The notes under the pieces are model-generated. The model saw only the letters and a program-made list of their open reading frames with translations. It was not told the origin of the DNA and did not search any database. DNA of 64,000 nucleotides from contig JAKLKU010000016.1 in NCBI GenBank assembly GCA_023150475.1, positions 62,001-126,000 of the forward strand, read 5' to 3'. This DNA comes from Planctomycetota bacterium (GTDB lineage Bacteria; Planctomycetota; UBA1135; GCA-002686595). The translations under genes and the position numbers were made by a program. Shown piece after piece: positions 56,852 through 64,000 of this stretch. Positions within the stretch are counted from its first letter, which is position 1. Every line of letters starts with the position of its first letter.

Positions 56852-56941
56852 CCGGCGGAGCGCAAAATCCCGACGGCCGACCCGCGCAAAGGCCGAGCCC
56901 GCGCCGTCCGCGGGCTCGCGTCCCCAATCGAGGAGCCTTCC

Positions 56942-58195
56942 ATGCGTCCTTCCGTCCCGTCGCTCCGTCTCCTGCTCGCGTGCGCGGCGCTCGTCCCGCT
57001 CGCCGCCTGCGAGTTCCGCACGCTGCACCACTTCGGCGGCGAGTCGATCTCGATCTCGAACGACGGCGACTCGACGCGCATCCGCATGTCGAGCGCCGGA
57101 TACTCGGTCGACCTCGACGTCGACGGCCGAGCGACGTTCCTCGACGACGAGAGCGACGTCGCGACGCTCTCGAGCGGCGGTTCGTTCGAACTCACCGAGG
57201 AACTCGACGGCGTCGAGCGCACGTACCGCGTCGTCGACGACTTGACCGACGGGCTCGTGCGCACGTTCGAAGAGGACGGCGTCAGCCGTCCGTTCGACGA
57301 CGAAGCCAAACGCTGGCTCGCCGAAGCGCTGCCGCGGCTCTTCCGCGAGACCGGTTACGACGCCGAGGCGCGCGTCGAACGTCTGCTCGCGCGCGGCGGT
57401 CCGGACCGCGTGCTCGACGAAATCGAGCTCGGTCGCGGGGATTGGGCGCGTGCGACGTACTCGATCCGGCTCTTCGAGCTCGTGGTACTCGCCGAGAAGC
57501 CGCGCGAACGTGCGTTCGGCCTGGTCGAGCGCCTCGAGTCCGATTACGAAGCGCGGCGTGCGCTCGCCGCGGCGCTCGCCAAGCAGGAGCTCGACGATGC
57601 GGGGCTCGCGCGGCTGCTCGGCGCCACGCGCAACATCGAATCCGACTACGAGCTCGCCGAGCTCTTGATCGCGACCGCGCCGAAGCTCCAAGGCGAGGCC
57701 GCGCGCACGAGTTGGCTCGAGGCGGCGCGGACGCTCGACTCCGATTGGGAGTCGCGCCGTTCGTTCGAGGCGGGCCTCGCCGGCAAGACGCCGACGTTCT
57801 CTACGCGCATCGTCGCGCTCGCGGCGGAGCGCATCGACTCGAACTACGAGCTACGTTGCGTGCTCGATGCAGCGGCACCGCAAGCGGGCGACGCGGGACT
57901 CGCCGCGCAGTACGTGACGGCCGCGCGCCAGCTCTCGTCGGACTACGAGCGCAAGCTCGCGCTCAACGCACTCTTGGAACACGCGCGATTGGCGACCACC
58001 GAGCTCGCGGCGGTGCTCGACGCCGTCGCCGAGATGTCGTCCGACTTCGAGCGCCGCGAAGTGCTGGTGCAAATCGCGCCCCTCGTCGCCGGAGACGAGG
58101 CCCTGGCCCGCAAGTACCGCGAAGTCGCCGCGCAGCTCTCGGACTGGGAACGTGGCCAGGCGCTCGAGGCGCTGGAACGGGCTTCCGTGCGCTGA
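56942..58195 (+). CDS. Lipoprotein with seven 33-residue SDYE repeats
   Basis: A 417-residue protein with a lipoprotein signal (LVPLAAC, Cys 23). Residues 25-115 form a beta-rich region (ESISISNDGDS). From about residue 185 a helical repeat recurs. The motif S-D/N-Y/W/F-E starts at residues 200, 234, 267, 300, 333, 367 and 400, a spacing of 33 or 34. Each copy has a hydrophobic pattern like ESDYEARRAL or SSDYERKLAL. It is probably an alpha-solenoid at the cell envelope. I recall similar SDYE-type repeats beside M56/BlaR-type proteins elsewhere, but no such gene is here. Confidence 0.78.
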   Translation: MRPSVPSLRLLLACAALVPLAACEFRTLHHFGGESISISNDGDSTRIRMSSAGYSVDLDVDGRATFLDDESDVATLSSGGSFELTEELDGVERTYRVVDDLTDGLVRTFEEDGVSRPFDDEAKRWLAEALPRLFRETGYDAEARVERLLARGGPDRVLDEIELGRGDWARATYSIRLFELVVLAEKPRERAFGLVERLESDYEARRALAAALAKQELDDAGLARLLGATRNIESDYELAELLIATAPKLQGEAARTSWLEAARTLDSDWESRRSFEAGLAGKTPTFSTRIVALAAERIDSNYELRCVLDAAAPQAGDAGLAAQYVTAARQLSSDYERKLALNALLEHARLATTELAAVLDAVAEMSSDFERREVLVQIAPLVAGDEALARKYREVAAQLSDWERGQALEALERASVR

Positions 58196-58300
58196 CGCCG
58201 AATTCACGCATCCCGGAACCCCCAAACGAACCGGCGGCATGCAGGATCACCTGTCCGCCCAGGGTGGGCGACTTTCCTGGCCGACACGGATCACCAAGCC

Positions 58301-60031
58301 ATGCCTTCCCTTTCGCAACGATCGTTCACTTTCACGGCCGTCGCCATCGCGTCCGTCGCATCGAACGGTTTCGCACAGTCGACGACACTGCAGAGCTGCA
58401 CGTCGGCCGGGCTTTGGGCGAAGACCGACCTCGACTTCGCCGACTCGTACCCGCTCGACATCTCCGGCGATGGGCGTTACGTGCTGATGCAGAGCGACGC
58501 ATCGAACCTCGACACGCCGGACGGGTTCTTCGGCAACGATCTCTTCATCAAGGACCGTTCGACGGGCGCGATCGAGTTCGCGGCGCGCCGCACGACAGGC
58601 GAACAGGCGCAAGGCTGCTGGCCTCAGGGATCGATTTCGGAGGACGGACGCTACGTCGCGTTCGCTTCGATCGACACGCACGTCGTCCCCGGCGACTTCA
58701 ACGGCAAGGTCGACGTCTTCGTCCACGATCGATTGCTCGGCACGACGACGCGCGAAAGTGTCCATCCGTCGGGCATCGAAGGCGACGGCGCGTCGTCGTC
58801 GCCGCAGTTGACGCCCGATGCACACCACATCGTCTTCGTGAGCGACTCGCTCGGCCTCGCTCCGAACGCGAACGGACTGCAACAGGTTCACGTCCGCGAT
58901 CGTCTGACGAACGCGATCGAGCTCGCGAGCGTGAACGCGGCGGGCCAAGCGGCCAACGCATTGGCGGAGAGTCCGTCGGTCTCGCACGACGGTCGCTTCG
59001 TCGCGTTCGATTCCGCGGCGACGAATCTCGTGGGCCCCGATCTCAACGGCGCGTTCGACGTGTTCGTCCGCGATCGGCTCACCGGCACGACGCAGCGGAT
59101 CAGCACCAATCCGGGAGGTGCGGCGGGCAACGCGTCCAGCATCTTGCCGCGGCTCTCCGCGGACGGCCGATTCGTCGCGTTCCTCAGCACGGCGAGCGAT
59201 CTCGTGCCCGGTGACACGAACGCCGCGAACGACGTGTTCGTGTACGACGCGCAACTCGGCACGCTGACGCTCGGCAGCGTCAGCACGACCGGCGGCTTCC
59301 CGAACGGCTTCAGCAACACCTGTGACCTCTCCGCAGACGGGCGTTGGCTCGTGTTCGGCACGTGGGCGAGCAACGTGGTCGCGCCGGACACGAACGCCAA
59401 CGGCGACGTGATCCTGCGCGATCTGCAGCTCGGCGTGAACGTGCGAGCAGGCGCCGACTGGACCGGCGGGCAATCGTCGTTCGGGACGTACCATCCCCAC
59501 GTGTCGGACGACGGGCGTTTCGTCGCGTTCTGGTCCGACGGTGACGACCTGGTTCCGACGCACGCACCGTTCGGGCGAGCCAACGTCTACGTGCGCGACC
59601 ATGCCGCGATCACGCCGCCGATGGCGACGTACTGCACGGCGAAGACGAGCAGCGGCGGCTGCGTCCCGCGGATCGGCGCGACCGGGGCGCCGACGGCGAG
59701 CGGCGACGACGCGTTCTTCGTGTTCGCCCAGTTGGTGCAGGCGCCGACGTTCGGCACGTTCTTCTGGTCGACGGCGCCCGCGGGCACACCGTTCGGCGGA
59801 GGGACACTGTGCTTGAAGACGCCGTTGCAGCGCACGCCGCCGAAGTCGACCGGACCCGTCGCGGGCTGCGTCGGTGGGCTCTCGTTCCACTTCTCGCACG
59901 CCTACATGGCGCAGAAGGGCGTGCAAGCCGGCGACACGATCTACGGCCAGTACTGGACCCGCGACGGTGGCTTCGCGCCGCCGAACAACCTCGGATTGAC
60001 GGGCGGATTGCAGGTCGTGTTCGGGCCCTGA
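58301..60031 (+). CDS. Secreted PD40/TolB-like beta-propeller protein with the shared C-terminal Cys domain
   Basis: A 576-residue protein with a signal peptide (FTAVAIASVASNGFAQS). The body has six to seven blades of the PD40 type: DISGDGRYVLMQSDASNLD, SEDGRYVAFASIDTHVV, SHDGRFVAFDSAATNLV, SADGRFVAFLSTASDLV, SADGRWLVFGTWASNVV and SDDGRFVAFWSDGDDLV, each followed by DVFVRDRLTG-like strands. The C-terminal domain runs from YCTAKTSSGGC to GLQVVFGP. It is exported; ligand unknown. It converges on the unknown gene of the - strand trio with a 13-base gap. Confidence 0.83.
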   Translation: MPSLSQRSFTFTAVAIASVASNGFAQSTTLQSCTSAGLWAKTDLDFADSYPLDISGDGRYVLMQSDASNLDTPDGFFGNDLFIKDRSTGAIEFAARRTTGEQAQGCWPQGSISEDGRYVAFASIDTHVVPGDFNGKVDVFVHDRLLGTTTRESVHPSGIEGDGASSSPQLTPDAHHIVFVSDSLGLAPNANGLQQVHVRDRLTNAIELASVNAAGQAANALAESPSVSHDGRFVAFDSAATNLVGPDLNGAFDVFVRDRLTGTTQRISTNPGGAAGNASSILPRLSADGRFVAFLSTASDLVPGDTNAANDVFVYDAQLGTLTLGSVSTTGGFPNGFSNTCDLSADGRWLVFGTWASNVVAPDTNANGDVILRDLQLGVNVRAGADWTGGQSSFGTYHPHVSDDGRFVAFWSDGDDLVPTHAPFGRANVYVRDHAAITPPMATYCTAKTSSGGCVPRIGATGAPTASGDDAFFVFAQLVQAPTFGTFFWSTAPAGTPFGGGTLCLKTPLQRTPPKSTGPVAGCVGGLSFHFSHAYMAQKGVQAGDTIYGQYWTRDGGFAPPNNLGLTGGLQVVFGP

Positions 60032-60044
60032 TCGGCCGGCCCGA

Positions 60045-60809
60045 TCACGCGAAGCCGGAGCCGTGCGTCGCGGCTTCGGGCACCTCCGCACCGAAGCCGC
60101 CAGCCGAGTTGCGCCGCAAGCCGAGCAAGCGCAGCACGCGTTGGAACAGCACGTACGCGAGTTCCGGCGTCGCGACCTGCACGTCGACCGGCTCGTGCGA
60201 GCTGGACGCGAGGTCGATCGCCGCGATGCCGATGCCGGCGCGTTGCCAACGCACGAGCACGTGCGCGAGGTCGTTCTGCGGTTGGGTCGCGCCGTCTTGC
60301 ACGAGCACCACGCGCCGGATGCCGCGCGAGCCGAGCACCGCAGCCGACGGGAAGTCCTGCGGGAACACGACCCAGTGATTGTCGAACGACTTCGGTTGCG
60401 GATCGCCCTTGATGCGTCGAGCGTCGAGCAGGAACGCCGGCGCCGCATCGGAGTGCAGCCGCGCGTTCGCGAGCTCGTCGACGCCGAGCTCGAGGCCCGC
60501 GCGGATCGGCTCGTTGGGCACGACCGGGTTCGGTCCCATCGTCGAGTTGTAGAGCGGCACCGGTCGGAAACCAGCGGCCGCGCATTCGAGCGCGATCGCG
60601 AGTGAATCGGCGCCGGGCAAGTCGAGGATCAACGCAGTGTCGCCGGGGCGCGGCGGCGTGAAGCGACCGTGCGCGCGTTGCCGTGCTTCGAGCCACGCCG
60701 CTTTCGCCGCGTCGTCCGCGACGCCGGACGCGAAGAGCACGGGCTTCGCCCAATCCGACCACGCGCCGTCGCTCGGCGCCCAACGTTCGAAGAGCTCGCT
60801 CGGATTCAT
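60045..60809 (-). CDS. Unknown protein coupled to the glutathionylspermidine-synthase-like gene
   Basis: A 254-residue protein that I do not recognise. It has no signal peptide or membrane helix. Visible motifs are FERWAPSDGAWSDWAKPVLF, then GDTALILDLPGADSLAIALE and RPVPLYNSTMG, a DNHWVVFPQDFPSA segment and RRVVLVQDGATQPQNDLAHV. The alternating strand-helix pattern suggests an alpha/beta fold, possibly Rossmann-like. Its start overlaps the stop of the ATP-grasp gene (ATGA at 60806-60809), so it is the third gene of a coupled trio. Confidence 0.7.
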   Translation of the reverse strand: MNPSELFERWAPSDGAWSDWAKPVLFASGVADDAAKAAWLEARQRAHGRFTPPRPGDTALILDLPGADSLAIALECAAAGFRPVPLYNSTMGPNPVVPNEPIRAGLELGVDELANARLHSDAAPAFLLDARRIKGDPQPKSFDNHWVVFPQDFPSAAVLGSRGIRRVVLVQDGATQPQNDLAHVLVRWQRAGIGIAAIDLASSSHEPVDVQVATPELAYVLFQRVLRLLGLRRNSAGGFGAEVPEAATHGSGFA

Positions 60810-62020
60810 GGTTGCACCAGGACGGCGACGTCCAATGCTCGCGCGTCGATCAACGGCCGGCGCGCGATGCGTCCGTAGATGCCGGCGCGGCGACCGTCGA
60901 TCACGTACACGCCGAGGCACGGGAAGTACGACTCGCCTGCGATGTCGACCGGCTGCGCTTGGAAGCGGCGTTGGGCGACCCAGTGGCCAGGGAACCAACG
61001 CGCAGAGCGTTCGATCGAGCGCCACTCGCGCGGGGCGACGGCTTCGCGGATCCCGACGCCGTCGCCGACACGGCCGAGCGCCGGCTTGACGAGCCAACGT
61101 TCGTCGCGCCGCCAATCGACGGCGCGCGGCGAGCGTGTTTCGGGCAGCAGCGCGCGCCACGTCGGCACCGGCGTCGCGAGCTCGTCCCACGCGAGCGGGA
61201 AACGCTTCGACTGGACGAGCAGAGCCGAACCGGGATTCGAGAGCGGCGTCAACGAGCCGCGGAAGAAGTGTTGCCAGCGCGTGCGTCCGGGCGTGTGCTC
61301 GAGCCACTCGGCCGGATAGAACCGCGCGAGCGCCGCCAGCGGCCCCGAATGCCACTCGGTGCGCGCGTGCGCTCGGCCTTCGAGCCATTCGATCTGGGTC
61401 GGATCGCAGAGACACGCGCGGCGGTCGCGAGCAGCCAACGCACGCTCGAGGTGCAACATCACCTGGCGATCGTCGACGTAGGCACTCGCATGCACGAGAC
61501 CGAGCACGTCGCGCGGTCCGGTCGCGCGCGCGAGCGCGTCCGCGAGCACCGCGGTCGGATCGCCGGCGAGCTCGAAGCCCGTGAGCTCCGCGGCGAGTCG
61601 CGCGAGCCCGGTGGCTTCGATGTAGCCGCCGGGCACGTCGTTGTTGACCTCCGAGATGCGCCAGCCTTCGCTCGTCCAGTGGAAATCGAAGCGCAGCACA
61701 CGCGCGACTTCCGCCGAGCGGCCGAGTTTGCGCGTGTCGGCGAGCGCGCGGCGGATCGCGCGCGGCAAACCGAGGCGCGCGTGGAGCTCCGGTCTCCCGA
61801 CCAGTTCTTCCTCCGCAGCGAGCGCCTCGCGCGCGAGGCGTTCGGCGAGTTCGCCGAGCTCGCTCCAGGTCTCGCGCGAGATGCCGAGCGCGAAGTCGGC
61901 GAGCACACAGCCGTCCTCGTACTGCGGATCCCACTTGCCGCATTCGAAGATCGTGCGTCGTTTGAACTCGACGAACTCGGCGCGCGTGAATCGTTGGCTC
62001 GTGGCGAGCGGCGAGCTCAT
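60806..62020 (-). CDS. Glutathionylspermidine-synthase-like ATP-grasp protein
   Basis: A 404-residue protein with features of the GSP synthase C-terminal ATP-grasp family: an N-terminal KRRTIFECGKWDPQYED segment, FDFHWTSEGWRISEVNNDVP (central acidic ligands), WLVKPALGRVGDGVGI (ATP/phosphate loop), then WVAQRRFQAQPVD and YFPCLGVYVIDG. In known enzymes this domain links an amine to a carboxylate using ATP. Many bacterial members act on unknown substrates; a spermidine-glutathione reaction should not be assumed. No amidase domain is attached. It is coupled to genes on both sides by ATGA overlaps. Confidence 0.8.
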   Translation of the reverse strand: MSSPLATSQRFTRAEFVEFKRRTIFECGKWDPQYEDGCVLADFALGISRETWSELGELAERLAREALAAEEELVGRPELHARLGLPRAIRRALADTRKLGRSAEVARVLRFDFHWTSEGWRISEVNNDVPGGYIEATGLARLAAELTGFELAGDPTAVLADALARATGPRDVLGLVHASAYVDDRQVMLHLERALAARDRRACLCDPTQIEWLEGRAHARTEWHSGPLAALARFYPAEWLEHTPGRTRWQHFFRGSLTPLSNPGSALLVQSKRFPLAWDELATPVPTWRALLPETRSPRAVDWRRDERWLVKPALGRVGDGVGIREAVAPREWRSIERSARWFPGHWVAQRRFQAQPVDIAGESYFPCLGVYVIDGRRAGIYGRIARRPLIDARALDVAVLVQP

Positions 62021-62817
62021 GCGAAGCTCCCCAGGTGCACCAACCACCACGTCGCGGCGCCGAGGAACACTGCGCCTGGGACGACGCCGGCGGCGAAGAC
62101 GCTGCGCCGCGGAGCCGAGGCGTTTGGCCTCAATGCGATATCGAGGACGAGACCGACCGCGCCGAGCACGAACGCCGGCCAGCCACGGTCCGCGAAGTCG
62201 CGCACCGTCGCCGCGACCTCGATCCAATCACCGGCGACCGCGCGGCCGAGCACCAGCGCCTCTGCGAGCACCAACGCCGCGAACCGCACGCCGGTCGCAG
62301 TGTCGCGGTCGATCGTGATCGACTCGGAGGCGTGGCCGAGCTTCAACGACGTCCACACGAGCACGAGCAGCACGAGTTGCGCGATCCCGGAGCTCCCCAA
62401 GACGACCCACCAACCGGGGCCGTCGCCGATGTTGCCGCCGACATAGGCGAGCGCGTGGGCGAACGGCAGGCTCCAGAGCGCCGCCGCGGCCGCCGGGTTC
62501 GCGCGCTCGACGACGTCGTCGCGCAGCGAGAGGCCGAGCAACGGCGACCACGCGAGCATGACGCCGATCCAAGCCGCTCCCCACACGGTGTACATGTAGA
62601 GGTAGCGCACGTCTCCACGCACGTCGTGCGAAGCGAAGTTGGTCAGCACGAGGAAGATGCCGACGATCGCCGTCGCCGGTGCGAACTGCAGCGCTCGCTT
62701 CCACGGCGTCGGCCGGAGCACGAACGGCCGCCTGCGCAGCGCGTTGAACCACATCAACGTGCAGACGATCGCGATGAACGTGGAGACGGTGGCGACCGCC
62801 TTCTCGGATTCCGCCAT
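62017..62817 (-). CDS. Multi-helix membrane protein heading the ATP-grasp trio
   Basis: A protein of about 266 residues with seven or eight hydrophobic helices: TVSTFIAIVCTLMWFNAL, APATAIVGIFLVLTNFA, YMYTVWGAAWIGVMLAW, GIAQLVLLVLVWTSLKLG and others. In glutathionylspermidine-synthase-like operons of other bacteria a DUF350-type membrane protein often occupies this place; this protein looks longer, and I cannot assign it to that family with confidence. The ATG at 62817 (MAESEKAVATV) is used; the frame is open for 37 more codons upstream. Confidence 0.72.
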   Translation of the reverse strand: MAESEKAVATVSTFIAIVCTLMWFNALRRRPFVLRPTPWKRALQFAPATAIVGIFLVLTNFASHDVRGDVRYLYMYTVWGAAWIGVMLAWSPLLGLSLRDDVVERANPAAAAALWSLPFAHALAYVGGNIGDGPGWWVVLGSSGIAQLVLLVLVWTSLKLGHASESITIDRDTATGVRFAALVLAEALVLGRAVAGDWIEVAATVRDFADRGWPAFVLGAVGLVLDIALRPNASAPRRSVFAAGVVPGAVFLGAATWWLVHLGSFA

Positions 62818-62985
62818 CGGCCCTTCGTAGGGCACGAGCAAGGAGTGGGGGAGCGTCACGGCGAGCGCGAGCCTACTCGCACGCTCGCTGCGCATTCCAC
62901 GGAGAATCCGCGCGAGTTGCCGCGCCAAGAGACGCTCATCGCCAGCAGTCGGACGCTCGGTCGAGCTCCCGGCTGCTCGTCCAGG

Positions 62986-64000
62986 TCACGCTCGAGCCCG
63001 CACGCTCGGTAGCTCGAAACCCGCTCGGTACTCGCGACGGACGAGCGTGTCGGTCGCTTCCTGGTGGTTGGTGAACGCGAGCTTCGACTTGTCCCAGAGC
63101 AGCTCGACGCCCGGATGACGCGCGGCCTTCGAGCACAAGAGCCCGCCCTCCGCCATGCGTGCGGCGACGCCGAACGGCGACTGCACGAACGCGTCGCGGC
63201 CTTGGATCGCGTCCACCCAGGAGTGCCAGTGGTTGCGGTCCTTGCACTCCGGCAGACCCTTCAACGTCTGCCAGTCGACCGGCTTGCCGTCTTGCCAGAC
63301 CTCGAGCTTGCCTTCGGGTTCGACGTAGAGGACGCCTTCCTCGCAGACGACGAGCGTGCCGGTGCGCGAGAACTCGCCGGGCGGCAGTCCGAGCGCGCGC
63401 CGCGACGGGAATTGGCCCTTGTCGGCGTAGTGCACGTTGAAGACCGGCTTCGCGAAGCGCTTGCCGCCGCCCGGATAGCTCAACACCGAGTGCACGTGTT
63501 GCGCGTGGTAGAAGTCGGACGCCTTGCGCGTGTGCGAGAGCACTGCTTCCGGCGAGCCGAGCTCGAGCCCGAAGTAGAGGACGTCGAGCAAGTGCGTGCA
63601 CCAATCGCCGAGTTGGCCGGTGCCGTAGTCCCACGACGAACGCCAACGCAGGCCGACCAGCCCTTCGCGGTGCGGCGCGTCGAGCGCGCAACCGAGCCAC
63701 AACGGCCAGTCGACGTGCTCCGGCGGCGGAGTCGGATCCTTCAAGCCGCCGTAGTAGAAGTAGCCGTCGCCTTCGTCGGGCGGACCGTTGACCCACACGT
63801 GCGCTTCGACGGCCTTGCCGAGCAGGCGCTTGCGCAGGATCTCTACTGCGTACTGGCGGCCGGCGTAGCCCATGCGTTGGTTGCCGACTTGCGTGACGAG
63901 CTCGGGCCGCGCGGCGACCGCTTGTTCGAGCGCGACGACTTCCGAGAGCTGCTGCACGAGCGGCTTCTGGCCGTAGACGTGTTTGCCCGCAGCGAGCGCC
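62986..64000 (-). CDS. Gfo/Idh/MocA-family oxidoreductase, N-terminus beyond the window
   Basis: The C-terminal ~338 residues of an NAD(P)-dependent oxidoreductase. At the right edge the frame reads ALAAGKHVYGQKPLVQQ, the usual (E/Q)KP segment with its catalytic Lys. It continues with VGNQRMGYAGRQYAVEIL, WDYGTGQLGDWCTHLLD and NHWHSWVDAIQGRDAFVQSP. The last part resembles the planctomycete-type Gfo/Idh proteins with many Trp and His residues. No signal peptide can be judged because the start is missing. Substrate unknown, likely a sugar or polyol. Confidence 0.88.
   Translation of the reverse strand, partial: ALAAGKHVYGQKPLVQQLSEVVALEQAVAARPELVTQVGNQRMGYAGRQYAVEILRKRLLGKAVEAHVWVNGPPDEGDGYFYYGGLKDPTPPPEHVDWPLWLGCALDAPHREGLVGLRWRSSWDYGTGQLGDWCTHLLDVLYFGLELGSPEAVLSHTRKASDFYHAQHVHSVLSYPGGGKRFAKPVFNVHYADKGQFPSRRALGLPPGEFSRTGTLVVCEEGVLYVEPEGKLEVWQDGKPVDWQTLKGLPECKDRNHWHSWVDAIQGRDAFVQSPFGVAARMAEGGLLCSKAARHPGVELLWDKSKLAFTNHQEATDTLVRREYRAGFELPSVRARA

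Overview
The window is a GC-rich (roughly two-thirds G+C by eye) chromosomal segment that most resembles a member of the Planctomycetota. The grounds are an alternative complex III operon, a DUF1501/DUF1800 pair, secreted FG-GAP, DUF7453 and PD40-type proteins that share one Cys-containing C-terminal domain, a Gfo/Idh oxidoreductase and a TMTC-like TPR membrane protein. The phylum assignment is inference from gene content; there is no rRNA gene here. No IS element, CRISPR array, tRNA or phage gene was seen.

Region 1 (1-5.7 kb, + strand) holds three secreted beta-propeller-type proteins and one frameshifted SBBP-repeat relic. Region 2 (6.0-8.9 kb) is korAB, a two-subunit 2-oxoacid:ferredoxin oxidoreductase closed by a strong terminator. 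Region 3 (9.4-28.0 kb) is the centrepiece: sixteen + strand genes, nearly all overlapping or touching. Their order is actA, actB, actC, actDE (fused), actF, a small membrane protein, a cytochrome-oxidase subunit II-like gene, a subunit I-like gene, a TauE/SafE-type membrane protein, ccoI, ccoS, ccoNO (fused), ccoQ, ccoP, ccoG and a minimal ccoH-like ORF. The ACIII and cbb3 parts keep their cofactor ligands. The subunit II/I pair between them does not. By ungapped alignment against family consensus recalled from memory, subunit II has lost every CuA ligand but keeps a C-terminal cytochrome c domain. Subunit I keeps both low-spin heme ligands but has lost the heme a3 ligand, one CuB His, the cross-linked Tyr, the proton-channel Glu and the K-channel Lys. 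The operon therefore seems to make a quinol-to-oxygen chain (ACIII to cbb3) carrying an additional catalytically dead heme-copper-oxidase module.

Region 4 (28.1-33.0 kb, - strand) is mutS, then yjgN (DUF898), then an M48 protease. Region 5 (33.2-35.7 kb, +) is a COG3014/YcfL/LpoB lipoprotein operon. It is followed by a 650-base gene-free stretch with competing hairpins and two intrinsic terminators. Region 6 (36.4-40.7 kb, +) carries a nucleotide-sugar epimerase, ATP-dependent PEP carboxykinase, a TPR protein and a radical SAM protein. Region 7 (40.7-46.4 kb, -) carries a DUF3352-like protein, DUF1800, DUF1501, an EamA transporter and a MIP18-family protein. Region 8 (46.6-51.0 kb, +) is a coupled pair of secreted amidohydrolase-like proteins in which most modules have lost the metal site.

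Region 9 (51.1-60.0 kb) has two tandem DUF7453 proteins (-), a TMTC-like membrane/TPR protein, a lipoprotein with seven 33-residue repeats, and a PD40 propeller protein (+). Region 10 (60.0-64.0 kb, -) is a coupled trio (membrane protein, glutathionylspermidine-synthase-like ATP-grasp enzyme, unknown protein) and a Gfo/Idh-family gene that runs off the right edge. Most long ORFs opposite these genes are shadows produced by the high GC content.
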